Positions 34,905-48,880 are shown, counted from the stretch's first letter. The stretch is 64,000 bases of DNA from Nematostella vectensis (GCF_932526225.1 NC_064040.1:4647681-4711680), one strand, 5' to 3'. The notes: generated by a model from the letters alone, not told the origin. Made by a program: numbers and translations.

Positions 34905-35990
34905 TTGATTCAAGAGACCACGACGTATAAGAACGAATCCCCCGTATTAGGGTATGTTCCAATGATGACGTCCGTAAAAACTATTTTTAGAACAAGTAGT
35001 TATTTCTAGATACGTCTCTGATTGGTTAGCGCTCACGTTTCCTAGCAACATGAGTATTACGCGCGATCACATCTTGAGCAATGTGATCCGGCAAAGGATG
35101 TTTCGGAAATCTTTTTGACCGAAAATACCTTCCTTTTTTTACGAACGCTGTAAAAATGATCTTCCATAGAGTACGCTGGAGCCAATCAACCGTTTCTGGG
35201 ACATTGAAATGCATAAAGTGCGTGAGTTTAGGCTCTGTGATCAACTTTCCCAGTAAAAGTTTTCACTGCTGATTCGCAAATTATAACACAACAATCAATC
35301 ATAAATCTGTGTTTACAAAACACAATTCTCTTCCAATTTCCTTTTAATGGAAAAGATACATCCAGAACTTAATACCATTATATTCACACCGATATTACAA
35401 ATAAAAGATTTCAAGTCTTTATAATAAAGTAGATCTTATTCTTGTGACAAGGGTTTCTTGAGTGACATGATTTCTGAACATGTGCGTGAAAAATTGAAAT
35501 TCATCTAAAAATGTTATAAATCAAAGAAAAATAAAGGCCTTCTTGTATTAAAATACATAACATAGACTCTGAGAATGCCTAGGTATTCTATCTCACCGAA
35601 TTGCAGAGAAAAAGTCTGCACGATGCATCTTGAATGAACTCCAAATTCACCGTCTCCCCGACGTCTTCCCGTTCAATTATTTATATAACATTTAGATAAC
35701 TGAACATTAGATAACTTAACAGATAACTTAACAGATAACAGGACACCACCCCATGGGTAGCATTGTGATCATGAGCCTTGAAGAGAAGCTAAAAGGATAA
35801 TAACAGGTAGCGAACGAAGTAAAGAAGTGCAGAGGGAAAAAATTTGGTGTAAAATTGTACCAGCTCGTGGTGCCCATAACCAAATGGATGCTATGATTGA
35901 CAAGCTCGCGCAATCTAAAAATAGCTTTCTTTGACGTTATCATAGGCCACGGGGATTCGTTCTCTTATTTCATGGTCTCTTGGTTGATTT
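34905..35990. mobile_element. 1.1-kb inverted-repeat element (MITE-like)
   Basis: The left arm contains CAAGAGACCACGACG, then TATAAGAACGAATCCCC (34911-34943). The right arm contains GGGGATTCGTTCTC, then TTATTTCATGGTCTCTTG (about 35951-35982). These are imperfect reverse complements with the same spacing. The interior shows no recognisable transposase. Outer ends and a target duplication could not be fixed. Confidence 0.5.
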
Positions 35991-37109
35991 GTATACCCGC
36001 CTTGATAGGCGTTGGGTTAGTTTGACAATCACTCACTCGGGCAAATAAAAACTTCAGATTGGAGTAGACTTGACCACAGGCAGCCACAAATTTCTGGGAA
36101 TATTTCGCAACGCCAAACGTCTCGTGTTTTTGTTGACAGCATCGCCAGTCCCCATCGATGGATATCCTACTAAATTCGCTCTGTAACTCTAGAAAACTGC
36201 AGTGAAAATGATCCCACACCAGTGAAAAATCGCTTTGAAAGCCGCGGGAACTTATACGAAGGTAATTTAGACAATTTATAGCTTGAACTTGCCAAAAAAA
36301 CCTCGTCAAGAATGAGAAGACCACGTGACCCGGAGTCCGAACAACCAAAAGCGATTTTTTGAGCATCGACTCTACTAAACTGGTGCGCATGCGCCGTAAT
36401 GTAACACAGGGAACCCACACAAAAAAGACGATCGACTACAAAATTAGACTTGCTCTCCGCTCGCTGCGCTCGCTCCGAGCAAAAATACTACTCGTTAAAT
36501 ATTCACGAAATGCTGAGTGCTTTCAATTCATTTCCTAAGTAAATCATTTGGACAACTGAGTTTCTATGTATTTCTTTGTCGATGTTTGTTTGTCTGTTTT
36601 CTTATATTTACACTTCAAAGTTTCACTGCAGTATACCATTTGTGAAACATAAACGGAGGTTTACCAAACATCTACTTATATCATTATTATTTTATACCAT
36701 TATTATGGTACACAATTTTAGACTGGGATTGTGAATCAATGACAACAGAAATATGATTTCCACTCTTTACAACAAAGAATTTTTATTTCTCTGAATTTTA
36801 TGTTCCAAGCATGAGAAAATTTTGATTTTATGTATTAATCATAGTAGTCTGTCCATGCTCCCTGAACCTTTGCCATGGAAGGGGGATGAAATGTTACTCC
36901 ATAAAAAAGTATGTAAAAGATTATGGTTTAGCAATGGACGACTCAGTTCATCCAGGTAAAAATGTTTAATACAGGCTTGTTTCATGGGTCAACTGTCAGG
37001 TTGATCTACTCCTCAGTAGAAAACACTGGAATATATAAGCTTTTATATGATTTTCATACTTCTCTGGGTTTCATAATTTCAGTATAAGTATATAGCATTT
37101 GGTAGCTAG

Positions 37110-37583
37110 AGATAATGGTTTTGGAATGTAATCCACACAGGTATCTGCGGATGTCCCAAGAAAAATTTGAGCACCTCCATTCCATTGTCGGGCCACAAAA
37201 CTTAGAAAGGCCATTTCTTCCAAAGAGCGACTTGTTGTAACGAGGTACCTGGCCACTGGAGGCTCGCAACAGTCACAGTCGTTTAACTTCCGTATTGGAA
37301 AATCAACGGTGTCAATGATAGTCCGGGAGACCTGTGCTGCCATTTGGGAGGCCCTCCACGAGTCCTACCTGAAGACCCCATCCACGCAGGAAGAGTTGAA
37401 GTCTATTGCAAATGAATTTGAAGATATATGGCACTTTCCTCACAGTATAGGGGCTGGGGATGGTAAGCATGTGGTAATCGAGTGTCCTTCTAACTCAGGG
37501 TCTGAGTTTTATAATTACAAAGGCACCTATAGCATCATGTTGTTGGCCTATGGAGATGCCAAACCGCCGCCGCCCCCGCCACC
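37110..37583 (+). pseudogene. PIF/Harbinger (HARBI1-like) nuclease fragment
   Basis: The first frame has HRYLRMSQEKFEHLHSIVGP and stops in SDLL. After a frameshift (about 37233) it continues VVTRYLATGGSQQSQSFNFR, IGKSTVSMIVRETCAAIW, then FEDIWHFPHSIGAGDGKHV and GSEFYNYKGTYSIMLLAYGD. This is the DDE_4 superfamily nuclease core with the first catalytic Asp in the AGDGKH motif. It then runs into a CCG/CCGCCC microsatellite (about 37563-37598) and the rest of the domain (later acidic residues) is lost. No partner Myb-like protein or terminal repeats identified. Confidence 0.88.
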
Positions 37584-38557
37584 GCCGCCGCCGCCGATGC
37601 TGTTCGGGTTTCCCTTGCAGTCAAAGGTCGAAATACTGCCAAGCTCGAGGTTCAACCCTCGGATTCTCCCTCTGCTTTTTCCTCAGATATTTCTTTAGCT
37701 TTTCTCCGGGTTTTTCGTAAAGAATCCCCTAACTCGTCGCCAATATATATACACCATTTCAAAAAAGGTTGTTAGTGCAAATTGCGAATGGCAACTAGTA
37801 AATGGCCCGAACGGTGCTTCTGGGTACTAATCATTCGTAAAAGGTGTTAAATAAAGTCTAGCAATGTCAGAGACATGCATTGATGATCTTTAATGGATAA
37901 TTGTTTGATTTATCCATATTCTTCAGCATTTAGTAGAAATTTAATGAGACCCATGGTTCCTTTCGGTCCTAGAACTGCCATTTGCCAATCGCCATTTTTG
38001 CCGTTTCGCACTGACAACGTTTTTTGAAATAGGTATATATAATGTCTCGACCATCTGCTTTATCACGAACGAACATCCTATAATATACTCCTTACACAGG
38101 TAGCCCGGTCATAACACAGGTAGCCCGGACAATACAGTCACTGCTTGAGATGGCTAGACGGCTGGCTAGACAATGGAACGCCATGTTTGAACTGGATTTA
38201 GTTGTGTTTTTCTGAAGCTATCAGGACTTCCCCCACATTTAGGCGACTTTCTGGATTCCTAAGGAGAAGGTACTTTATCAGCTAGCCGTTTCTTTGAGTA
38301 ACAATTGTATGATATCATCATGCAGTGGGTATCGCTTTGCTAGTGAATTTTTACTAGGAAAAGGATGGCCAATATAATCCTAATGTTGACAGAAATTTAG
38401 CCCCTTCCACTCATCAAAAAGCCAGAAATACATTAAGGCTAAGAATGTTTAGGGTTAGGGTGTTTTTCCTTGATCATATGTTTTATGTGATCATATGTTC
38501 CGCTTACAATAAGATTAACTTATGCGTTATGTTAACCTTGTTGAACAGCTGTTGAGG

Positions 38558-41500
38558 ATGGCCCCTAAAACCACTGTGAAACAGAGAAAATCAACCGCCT
38601 GCACCAAAAAATCAGCCCCAGTTGGGGAATTAAATGACTCCAAACACAGCACAATGAAGAATGTCATCCCACATGGGGCATTACCACTACCTGAGATCAC
38701 ACTTTACTGCACAGTGTGGATGTCAATAATGGTCTACTTCGTGTATGTTGTCATTGAAGCTTCAAACGGTAGGGGCATCCATTCCTTCCCATACCCTCAA
38801 ACCTCCTTCCTCTACCCACAATCCCCTTTCTCCTTACCCCTTCACCAACCCTCAACCCCCTTCTCTAACCTCAACCCCAATTTCCTTGGCCTCAACCCTC
38901 TACCCTCAAACCCCTTCCCCCACACTCCCCTCCTGTCAACCCCCTTCCTCTCATCTGAACCTCCCTCCCTTCCCCAGGGGCGCATACAGGGAGGAGGGTG
39001 GATATCCACACCCCACTTCACCCCACCCTTTTGAGTAAAAAAAAATGAAAAGTCACATCTATACCTTGGGGTACATTAAGGTCAGTCTGTAATTTCTTCA
39101 GAATTTTACAAAAATCCTGTGAAAGGAAGGAGAGGTCAGATTATTCAAGATATGATCACATGTCTAATAAGGATTGTACTGGTCTGCTATTCAAATCCAC
39201 TTTTGTTTTCTTTGTGATAGAGTATAAAGATCATCTCTGGCCTGGTGATTTCTCCAAGGGATGGAAGTTCATTGGGCGTGACAAGGTATAATTTTATTTT
39301 AATAAAATTAAAAGCAGGCATAAAAATGTGTATGACTGTATAAAAAGTTTATTGAGTGTGACAAGATATATAACTATGAGCAGTTTATTGGGTATGCCTG
39401 GGTGTACAGTAAATAACTGAATTGAAATCCTATTTAAGAGTCTCCAGGAAAGATTAAAGAAAACATTGATACTTGTGATGCTGGAACATAACCTTGCTTG
39501 CAGGATATTTGTGATGCTGAATGGGAATTCTGGTCTAATCTCAAGTTGGAGATGATTCTCGCTTATTGTCTGCATTCCACCGGTGGCTTGGTTATTTCTC
39601 ATTACCTTCCCATGGTGAGAAACATTTAATTTTCTATATCATTTCATTTTCAGCAAATATTATTGCTCACCTGCTTTAACTGGATTCTTCTCTTATTTAT
39701 ATCTTTCCAGGCACGCAGATGGTATTATCCAGCCTTTACTGTTGCCTTTTTGGTACTGCTAGTTGGTATCAAGTCTGTTCTCTACGTGGTTGCAGTCTGT
39801 ACTGTATTCTACCTCACTTCTAGGACACAGTCTGTTGCTTTGGTCTGGACCACAGTTATTGGAATTTTGGCAACGCTGCAGTTTGAAACTGCCAGAAACT
39901 TCCAGGTAATACAAGGAACCGTTTTTAACCTCTATTTGATTCTTGGGTTAAAGGTCCTTTGTCAGCCACACCTAACATTCCATACATAATATATGTCAAG
40001 TGTTCATGGTTTTACTGGTCGTGCTGTAGGCATTAGACTACTATTCTGGAGGAAGCCCATATCCCTCCCCTTCCTAAACAGATTATTGGCAACTAGTTGT
40101 TAAAAGAATATCAATCAACCACCCATTTTTTTTTTTGTTTACTTCGAAAAAACAACAGTCTATATGAAGAAAACTACTAAATAGTTTGAAGTCCAATACT
40201 TGATAAATGATGTTTGATTGAATGTATCTTAACTACTCACTTAAATCAGTAGGGGCATTTTTCAAGCACATGGCTAGAGTTTTTGATCATATTGGTTGTC
40301 ATGTAAGATGCAACAAATGACTGTCCCTGTTTTGATTGCCTTAGTTTCAGTTTCTGTCAAGCAATCCTGGCAAGAATGAGATTGTTCTGTTTGTGACGCT
40401 GATGTCTCTTCTGAGATGTGTTAGCTTCTGCCTTGAGTGTTGCTGGCACCGGCAAGATGGTGCTGGTGTTACAAGTGATAAAACTGATAAGCCATTACCA
40501 TCTTTCACCCTACTTGACCTGTTACTCTATAATTTCTACCTTCCACTTTTTGCAAATGGACCTCTCATGACCTACAAGGATTTCTATACTCAAGTAAGTT
40601 AAGGCTGGTTCTCATCAGGATGTAAGCCCTGGCCCAACACCAATAATTATACAATTTTCTCTGAAACGCAAGGGCAATACCATGCAAGCAAGCATACCAC
40701 GTTTTAAATATATGTATTATGTGATATAACTAGAAAAGTAAAAGCAAGCTTTGGAAAACTTAGGTGGTATGTGCCAGGTATGAGGAAAAAAGAAATAAAT
40801 CAATGCCATGGTTTTGTGTTCAATAGCCTGAAAACAAATTGTTTTTTTTTCTGTTAATTTCATATAATGGGGGTGGAAGAAATAGCTTGTGCAAAGTTTT
40901 CTATGCCTAAAATGGTTTTCTAGAATTTTGTTTTGTTGCATAAAAGATCTTTTTGGCCATGCCATCTGTAATTTCATTTCATTTGTTTTGTTTTTTTTTT
41001 CTTTGGCATTTTCCTTGCAAGATTTTGAATGCATTTTCTCCCTTCCCCATCTCAAAGATCTAAATGGTTAACTCCAATAAATGAATTCATTTTCTTTCAC
41101 CAGTTTCACCAGCCAGTGCAGCTGCTAACAAAACCAGAGCTCCTTACTATCCTATGGGACGCTATACGCACTCTCTGGTGGTATATATTCCTAGAGCTGT
41201 ACCTTCACTATATGTACTCTGCCGCTCTTGTGAGAAAAGACCCTGTGTTTAAGGGCCTGTCGGTATGGACTATCACAGGGATCATGTACTCTCAACTCAA
41301 CATCTTCCTCGTGAAGTATGTGGTCTTGTACCGTCTCTCTGGCCTGTTTGCGAGGTTTGACCATCTAGACCCTCCTGGAGCTCCACGCTGAGTTTCCACC
41401 TTGTACTTATTTGGAGACATGTGGAGGTAGGCCACACCTTATTCTATGCACACTCTCATTGGTTGATTAGCAGGCCGTACATCCCTCATGGCTACCTCCG

Positions 41501-42691
41501 AAACGATCCTCTCTCAAAACCCTGTAGTTAATTATCCATCTATTCCTCTAATGCCTGATTATACAGTACCATACATTATGGCATGGCTTTAGAGACATAT
41601 AGGAGCAAATCAATTACCCAAATACTCTCTTATTGACTTTCTTATTCTCTTCAACTTGTAATCTTGTGTCTGTTTTGTTTTCAGATATTTTGATAGGGGG
41701 TTAAACGTCTGGTTGAAACGGTACACATACACATTGTTTCATATTTACTTGTTTTTATTAACTTTTATATTAATTTGTTCATTTTAACAAGGCTTTTATT
41801 TTACTTTAGATATATCTATATCCCTATGGGAGGGTCCCAAAAGGGGATTCCCCGCCAGATAACAGGATCGTTTCTAGCATTCACGTTCGTGTGGGCGTGG
41901 CACGGGGGTCAGGTGGACATCTTGTGGTGGGTCATCCCTAATTGGCTTGGTGTAGTCATAGAGGGACTGGCAGGAGTTGTGTCCGACCTACCGGAAGTGA
42001 AAGCAAGAGAGGTGAGAGTTGGTGGAAGTTGAATTCCTAAAAGTGGGGAAGGGCCAAGATCACGTATGATACAATGACTGACTTTGCTGTTTTTCGTCAA
42101 ATTAGAACAGTGTCAAAATCGCTCTTTTGACCACAGCCCTTGTAAGGTAGTGATGAAGCAATTGCTAGCCTCACTGGTTGGCCTGTGAAGCTCATGTTAA
42201 TCAGTATGTCTATTTACATTCTTATTGGGGTTTCCTTTACAAACTGCCAAGGTGGCCACGCTAGCGTGTGTCGAACTGTCACTGTGTTATGTCCCCTCAG
42301 CGTGTGTTGGGCTTTCACTGTGTAATGTATGTGTCTTGTTTCTGCTCCTCAGCTAAGTTTGTCGGAAAGCAATCGGCGCCGTGTTCGTGCATTGTTCGGG
42401 TCTGTTACGTTGTGCTGTCTCTTCCTTAGTAACCTCGTGTTTCTACAAGGTTATGAGCCTGTTTGGTACTACATTACTAGAGTCTACTGGCAAGGTGGGT
42501 ACCCTGTGTGATGATTTATTACTTGGGCCTTCTAGGTAGGTGGGTTGCCTGTGTGTTTAGTTTCTAATGGTCCGCCACTCTTTGTATTCGTTTCAGGATT
42601 CCCTGTGTGTCCGCTTGTTTCGCTGTGCGTGATTTATTGCTATGTACAAACTAACATGGAACTAAACAGATACAAGCGTGGAAAGTGGTGA
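38558..42691 (+). pseudogene. HHAT: HHAT copy B with nonsense codon in the PRCVST motif
   Basis: Ten exons of exactly the same sizes as copy A: 38558-38768, 39221-39285, 39504-39614, 39711-39905, 40351-40593, 41104-41426, 41685-41720, 41810-42011, 42353-42494, 42597-42691. All GT-AG junctions are retained. The single disabling change seen is TGA at 41389-41391, where copy A has TGC (Cys371 of PRCVST). A product would stop after about 370 residues, before the putative catalytic Asp (RYFD) and His (WHGG), although these remain encoded downstream. Other differences are scattered substitutions (for example A to L at the start of exon 9). It looks like a young pseudogene, an allele, or a sequencing error. 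Confidence 0.85.
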
Positions 42692-44650
42692 TCTGGCTTA
42701 CTGTTGTACATGTTCAAGAAATGTGTAGTTCCAGAAAATATCCATACCCTCCCCCCCCCCTCCCTCCCACGGAGGGGATTGGAAATTCCGGAGAGGTGGG
42801 GGTTTAAGACGCCCAGGAATTTTCAGAGGGGAGGAGGGGTAAAATGCCCCTTTTCCTTAAAAGTTACTGTATTTATTTATTTTTTTCCAGCGTGTTGAAA
42901 ATTCCAGGGTAGGGGGTCATACCTCCGACCTCTCAATGGGGGGATGGGGAATATGGATATTTTCTGGAACTACACAATAAGATTGATACATACAAGCGAG
43001 ATTATCCTTTCGCGCATTCTCGAACCATTACCGAGAGGGGACTGAGTTGGTTAGTGTTTCAAGATTGTGGCTAAAAATAAGCAACATCGCGTGTGTTTGA
43101 AAATCTGTAAAATAATCAGAATTGAAGAAAATCGATTTTTTTCCCGGCAAAGTGAGCATCAGCTAATATACATTTTGCCCAAACGGTGTTCCCTTTCATT
43201 GGGAAAGCACTTTAAGGATTTTTCCAGTTTCTCATGTCTAATATCGTTACTCTAGATAGTTGTTTTATTTAATGTGTTGTAGGTGCTATTTCGGTTTTTT
43301 ACGTATTTTGTATCGTAGATAAATTAAAGTATCGTTTGACTGTATGGTGGCTTTTGAAAATAAGAGCATGTCAATAGCCCTGGTTTCATGTTTGCAATGT
43401 GATCTCAACATTTTAAGGATGGAAGTAACGTTACTGTTCATGTACTAAACTTATCCACAGATAAAAGCGTTGCCTTCTTTCTAGAGTTTGTAGAGAAGGG
43501 AAACAGTGACAAACAAGATTGTAAATGTATATTCTACAAGAATGAAAAGGAAATTGAAAACTAATGGAAGGAGATTGAAAACTAAAAAAGAAGATGATTC
43601 GAAGATGACGCTTAACGTAAATGGTTCAAGGGTGTGTGCACTTCTAGTAAGTTTTATCAGGAGAACACTCCTGGTTTTATAACTAAAAGGGAATTTTTTT
43701 TTCCGTTTTGTGGTCCCTCTAATATAAAGAAGTGTCTTCTCGAGCCCTATCGAAAAAAAAAATAACAATATTTCGCTCCATGACAGGTAATCCGGAATCC
43801 ATGGAAAAAAAAGGATGGCAATCCGGAATCCATGCCACTGGAATCCGGAATCCACACACTAGGATCCGGAATCCAGAACGGTATTTTATTGGAGAACCTA
43901 TCATATCATGGGGTGATATATTTATCACTGTTTTTCAACGTATAAACAGGGCTGCCTGTGGCTGAACGGTTACCAAGCTATCCGGTACCTGACATGCGCA
44001 TAAGCCTTCTGCTCTAGAACGACGAGGCGACGGTAAAATTCAGAGCGACTAAACTCATAAACCAGCCTAGATAGTTTTCTTTTGGCGGATCTGAGCGGCA
44101 TCAGAGGTTAGTATGGTAGTACACCGTCAAACTAATGTTTATTTTGAAGTCAGTATATTTATTCAAACAGATTTTTTTTGCAAACAAAACTCATATAAAC
44201 GCTTTCAGATATTCTTTAATCGCCCTCGCCGATAGATTTCTCTGTAACAATTCAGCAAAGTCTGGTTTGACTGCTCTAACGAAGGTGATAGAAGAATTGC
44301 AAATTAATGTTGATCTATAAGGAAAAGGTACATTTTTAGAGATTATGATTACTAAGGAAACACATTGAATAAAATAAGTGTGTTCCGTGAGAAATAAACT
44401 GCACTTATTTGCATTTAACTTGTTTCATTGTGCAATGTCCAAATAAGGAAATGAGCGAGCTGGAAAAATGAAGTTTAATTAAACAAGATTAATTGATTTT
44501 TGAAAAGGTAAAAATGACCTTAAAAGCGACAGGAGAGTAGCATAAACCACAAATGTTTTCAAGGAGATGTAAGTTGCTGTCATTATACCTTGGAGCAATT
44601 TGTACATCTTTATTTAGGTTATCAAGAAAAATATGTAACATAGCATTTGT
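42692..44650. other. Downstream flank of HHAT copy B, no gene seen
   Basis: Mostly matches 8566-9400 and 10731-11190 of copy A. A copy-B-specific part (about 43400-43910) includes a tandem ATCCGGAATCCA repeat at about 43790-43880. No convincing exon. Confidence 0.4.
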
Positions 44651-44679
44651 AACAAAATTACAGCATGAGTCTTCTATAG

Positions 44680-45640
44680 ATATCGAGGTGTGAAGTCTCA
44701 TTGTTAACTCTTTGTGGACGGGTATTCTGCAGTTGCTCCACAGTGATGAGCGCACTAAAGTTTGGCAAAGCAATCGATCAGCAGGTAGAAATGTAAATAG
44801 ATTGCCTAGTTTACCAGCTCTTGATTGCCAGAAGAAGTGTAAGGAACCAAATGATCTTGGCAAGTATAGGGAGACCCTGGAATACTTCCAACAAGCGCTG
44901 CAAGTAAGCACTGGTAACAAGATCATCAAATAAAAGAGGTTAGAATATTGGTGTTGTGCAAGCAAATCTTGGTATTATGAGGAGGATTATAAACATCAGG
45001 TAGACTTGCTTCAGAGTATTGGTGCTGGGCAAAAGGTCACATTTTGCACATTACCAATATTCTGAGGCACTTCTGCTGAAGGAACTAGAAAATTACAAGA
45101 AGGCGATTAAGACCTACAAACAAGCGCCGCAAGTGTACATGCGGACTTGTAACAAGAGCGATCGAGCACACGTGAGTCAGAATATTGCTTATGTTCTATA
45201 AGTATTCCTGGTAATTTTGAGGAGGCGATGTAACACTAACAACAAGTGCTACTGCTTCAAAATATCGGTGTTGGGTAAAAGGTCACATTTTACACAGTAC
45301 CGATATTGTGAAGCACGTTTGCAAATTAAAGCTACCAACAAGCGCTGTAACTCCACACGAAGACAGGTAACGAGAGAAATCAAGCCGGTGTGATGTGTCA
45401 GAATACTGGTAATGTGCATGGGGAACCTGTGGTGACTATGAGGAGACGATGAAGTACCACAAACAAGAGAAGACAACAGATACAATCACCCATACTGGGA
45501 GGGCCTTTGTCCTCGTAGGGGACTACGTCAGACTGTATAAGAGCTTTACAAATCTTCATCACTACCCCCGGACGATGATGTCATTGTACAGTAGGTCAGG
45601 AGCACATGTAGAAACCGGACAATATTAATTTCTAGACAGA
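44680..45640 (+). pseudogene. Decayed TPR-repeat unit, copy B unit 1
   Basis: Contains LLHSDERTKVWQSNRSAGRN, LDCQKKCKEPNDLGKYRETL with EYFQQALQVSTGN, then LKELENYKKAIKTYKQAPQV. Frames are interrupted by stops. It is almost identical to the following unit at 45660, indicating a very recent tandem copy within copy B. Confidence 0.65.
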
Positions 45641-45659
45641 TGTTATGTCTATTTCCCAC

Positions 45660-46590
45660 TGTGTGGACGGGTATTCTGCAGTTGCTCCACAGTGATGAGC
45701 GCACTAAAGTTTGGCAAAGCAATCGATCAGCAGGTAGAAATGTAAATAGATTGCCTAGTTTACCAGCTCTTGATTGCCGGAAGAAGTGTAAGGAACCAAA
45801 TGATCTTGGCAAGTATAGGGAGACCCTGGAATACTTCCAACAAGCGCTGCAAGTAAGCACTGGTAACAAGATCATCAAATAAAAGAGGTTAGAATATTGG
45901 TGTTGTGCAAGCAAATCTTGGTATTATGAGGAGGATTATAAACATCAGGTAGACTTGCTTCAGAGTATTGGCGCTGGGCAAAAGGTCACATTTTGCACAT
46001 TACCAATATTCTGAGGCACTTCTGCTGAAGGAACTAGAAAATTACAAGAAGGCGATTAAGACCTACAAACAAGCGCCGCAAGTGTACATGCGGACTTGTA
46101 ACAAGAGCGATCGAGCACACGTGAGTCAGAATATTGCTTATGTTCTATAAGTATTCCTGGTAATTTTGAGGAGGCGATGTAACTCTACCAATAAGTGCTA
46201 CTGCTTCAAAATATCGGTGTTGGGTAAAAGGTCACCTTTTAACACAGTACCGATATTGTGAAGCACGTTTGCAAATTAAAGCTACCAACAAGCGCTGTAA
46301 CTCCACACGAAGACAGGTAACGAGAGAAATCAAGCCCGTGTGATGTGTCAGAATACTGGTAATGTGCATGGGGAACCTGTGGTGACTATGAGGAGACGAT
46401 GAAGTACCCCAAACAAGAGAAGACAACAGATACAATCACCCATACTGGGAGGGCCTTTGTCCTCGTAGGGGACTACGTCAGACTGTATAAGAGCTTTACA
46501 AATCTTCATCACTACCCCCGGACGATGATGTCATTGTACAGTAGGTCAGGAGCACATGTAGAAACCGGACAATACTAATTTCTAGACAGA
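45660..46590 (+). pseudogene. Decayed TPR-repeat unit, copy B unit 2
   Basis: Nearly base-for-base repeat of the preceding unit over about 900 bp: the same LDCRKKCKEPNDLGKYRET segment, KKAIKTYKQAPQVYMRTCNK, and GDYEETMKYPKQEK tail. It has the same stops, so it was copied after decay began. The junction lies in CCCACT/GTGTGGACGGG near 45658. Confidence 0.65.
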
Positions 46591-46599
46591 TGTTATGTC

Positions 46600-48320
46600 T
46601 ATTTCCCACTTTTTTGTGGTTCAAAGTATCTCATTGAGAAAATGTTATCAAAATAATGTAGGGCTTAAAAGTCATGATTGTTAATTTTTTAATGAATACA
46701 GTTCTAGGGCAATAAAAAGCGAAACAATGATTGAAGCAGACTTCCAAATATGGTGTGCAAAGTCCAAATAAGGAAATGAGCGAGCTAGAAAAATGAAGTT
46801 TAATTAAACAACATTAACGATACCCAAATGGCTTTATTTCGGGTGATTTTTTTATTATTATGCCATTCGATGACAATAGGCACGCCCTAGATGTTAGCGG
46901 AAAAAAAACACCAAAATCTTAAAGACTCCGCCAGATATTCAAGAAAAACCGAATTCGAACGAGTTTTGCGTTATTCCCGAAGGCGTCAATAATCCCATAA
47001 TCCTGTTTACTTAGCCCGCGATCAACATCCGGGGAACTTAGTTTTACCGCTTTTCTCCTCTAATTAGCATACAAGCGCGTTTTAGCACGTTTTATCCTAG
47101 ATTTATCCGTATTTAAATCAACTTTATAAGCGTTTACACTAAATTTCGCATAGTTGTAAACTATGCCAAGATTAAGTAAGAATCCTTGGCTTCCTTCGAA
47201 GAAGGTTAAGCGAGGAAGAAAGCCCAAAACAAAGAGTTGTCTCCGTTCGCGGTCTTTTTAATTTTTCCGCGCTCTTCTTTTCTTCGGTACAAGCTCGTTT
47301 CGGTCTAGGCATCTTCCTTCACTTGCACGGCTACCGCTATGACATTTGAGCGCCTTGGGGTTTTCCCGCTGCGTGTCGAGCGTGCAATGTAATTGGTTGC
47401 CATACGGGGCTCTATGTGCTCTTTGTCTGTCATTGCTGTCACGCTGCCTCTAATGTTTACACAACTTCAATCCCCGATATCTCGCATTCAAATTTCACCC
47501 CAACTTACTCTAAATATGTGAATCAAAGGTACACTTATAACCGCCCGATTCCTGAGCAACTTGGCAAGCGTCTTGTATAGATATTGTTCTGTCACACCGT
47601 GCCGCGGATAATCAATAGCTTTATTCGCTACGGATTTAATTGGCGCGTTGTAGCCAAAGAAGCTAAAATTATTCCACGCCTAACTTTAAGCCTTGATTAT
47701 TAATCAACGAGGCTGTGTGACGTCAAATGTAGACACGGTTTGTCAGTTCAGTGGATGACGAAGGATATAAAGCAAATCCCGAGAGGTTATGCGCTTTGGT
47801 GTGTATAAATAATTCGCATGTTTAAAAGTGGTCGATTTCGCACTTCGGACCAGACAAAAGCACTCAAAATTAAGCGAGTATAAAAAATGATCATTTTAGG
47901 AAGAAAGTACAATGATTAAGCTTTAAATTGATATATAGTTTGTTAGCATTTGCTTTAATCCAACGCGAGCGCGAGCAATTTTGCCGGGACGATCGGGGTA
48001 ATTACCGCTTGGTTCTACGGTATCCTTAATTGATTTTTGAAGAGGTAAAAAGGGCTTTAAAGGAGACAGGAGACTAGCATAAACCACAAATGTTTTCAAG
48101 GAGATGTAAGTTGCTGTCATTATACCTTGGAGCACTTTGTACATCTTTATTTAGATCATCAAGAAAAATATGTAACATAGCATTTGTAACAAAATTACAG
48201 CATGAGTCATAGAATATAATTTTGTTAAAAAAAATATATCTTATTTAGGCAATATGGTAAAAGCGATGAATTACAAAAACCCTATATTATATTAAAGTCT
48301 GTCCAGAACCCCTTGTGCTT
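46600..48320. other. Gene-poor duplicated stretch (copy B)
   Basis: Counterpart of 17000-18700. It contains the same 32-codon basic ORF (47163-47261). Nothing else recognised. Confidence 0.3.
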
Positions 48321-48739
48321 GTTGTGAACGTTGTTTGGAGGTTACAAAATCTTGCATACCACGTTCATGTTACATAGGCTGAGTCATGGTGTGTGTGGTC
48401 AGTTTTGGCAGACTGGGTTATGTTGCTTGACTGTGAGTAGCAGGCCTTGTGTTCACGTTACACAGGTTATATACCTAAAACCTGTTATGCTTGGAGAAAT
48501 CAGCTCGGCTTGGAAGCGGTTGGCACTTCCAATACTAAAAGCAGAAAGAAAGAAAAACATTAAGAAACATAATTTTTTTTTAATGAGTGGGAAACGCGAT
48601 GGATTTTTCCGCATTTCAACAAATGTAACAAATCCCCCCTGGTAATTTACTCAAATAATTTCACAAAATTTTAACCCATTTTCCATAAATTTAAGGAATT
48701 TTTTATCATTTCCCAAGGAGGTATATTTGCCAAGCACAC

Positions 48740-48880
48740 GATACCTTGTTATCAAGCACGTGATACCTTGCTGCCAATCACGTGATACCTTGCTATCAAC
48801 CACGTGATACCTTGCTACCAGCACGTGATGCCTCGTTACCAACCACGTGATACCTGTTACCAAGCACGCAAAACCTCGTT
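48740..48880. repeat. About 21-bp CACGTGATACCTTG minisatellite (copy B)
   Basis: Same array as at 19100 in copy A, lying just past the stop codon of the discoidin gene, so probably in its 3' UTR or flank. Confidence 0.75.

Noticed and set aside
35965-36420. 151-codon minus-strand ORF
   Set aside because: No recognisable domain, overlapping alternative frames of similar length, and partly inside a likely inverted-repeat element; not enough support for a gene.
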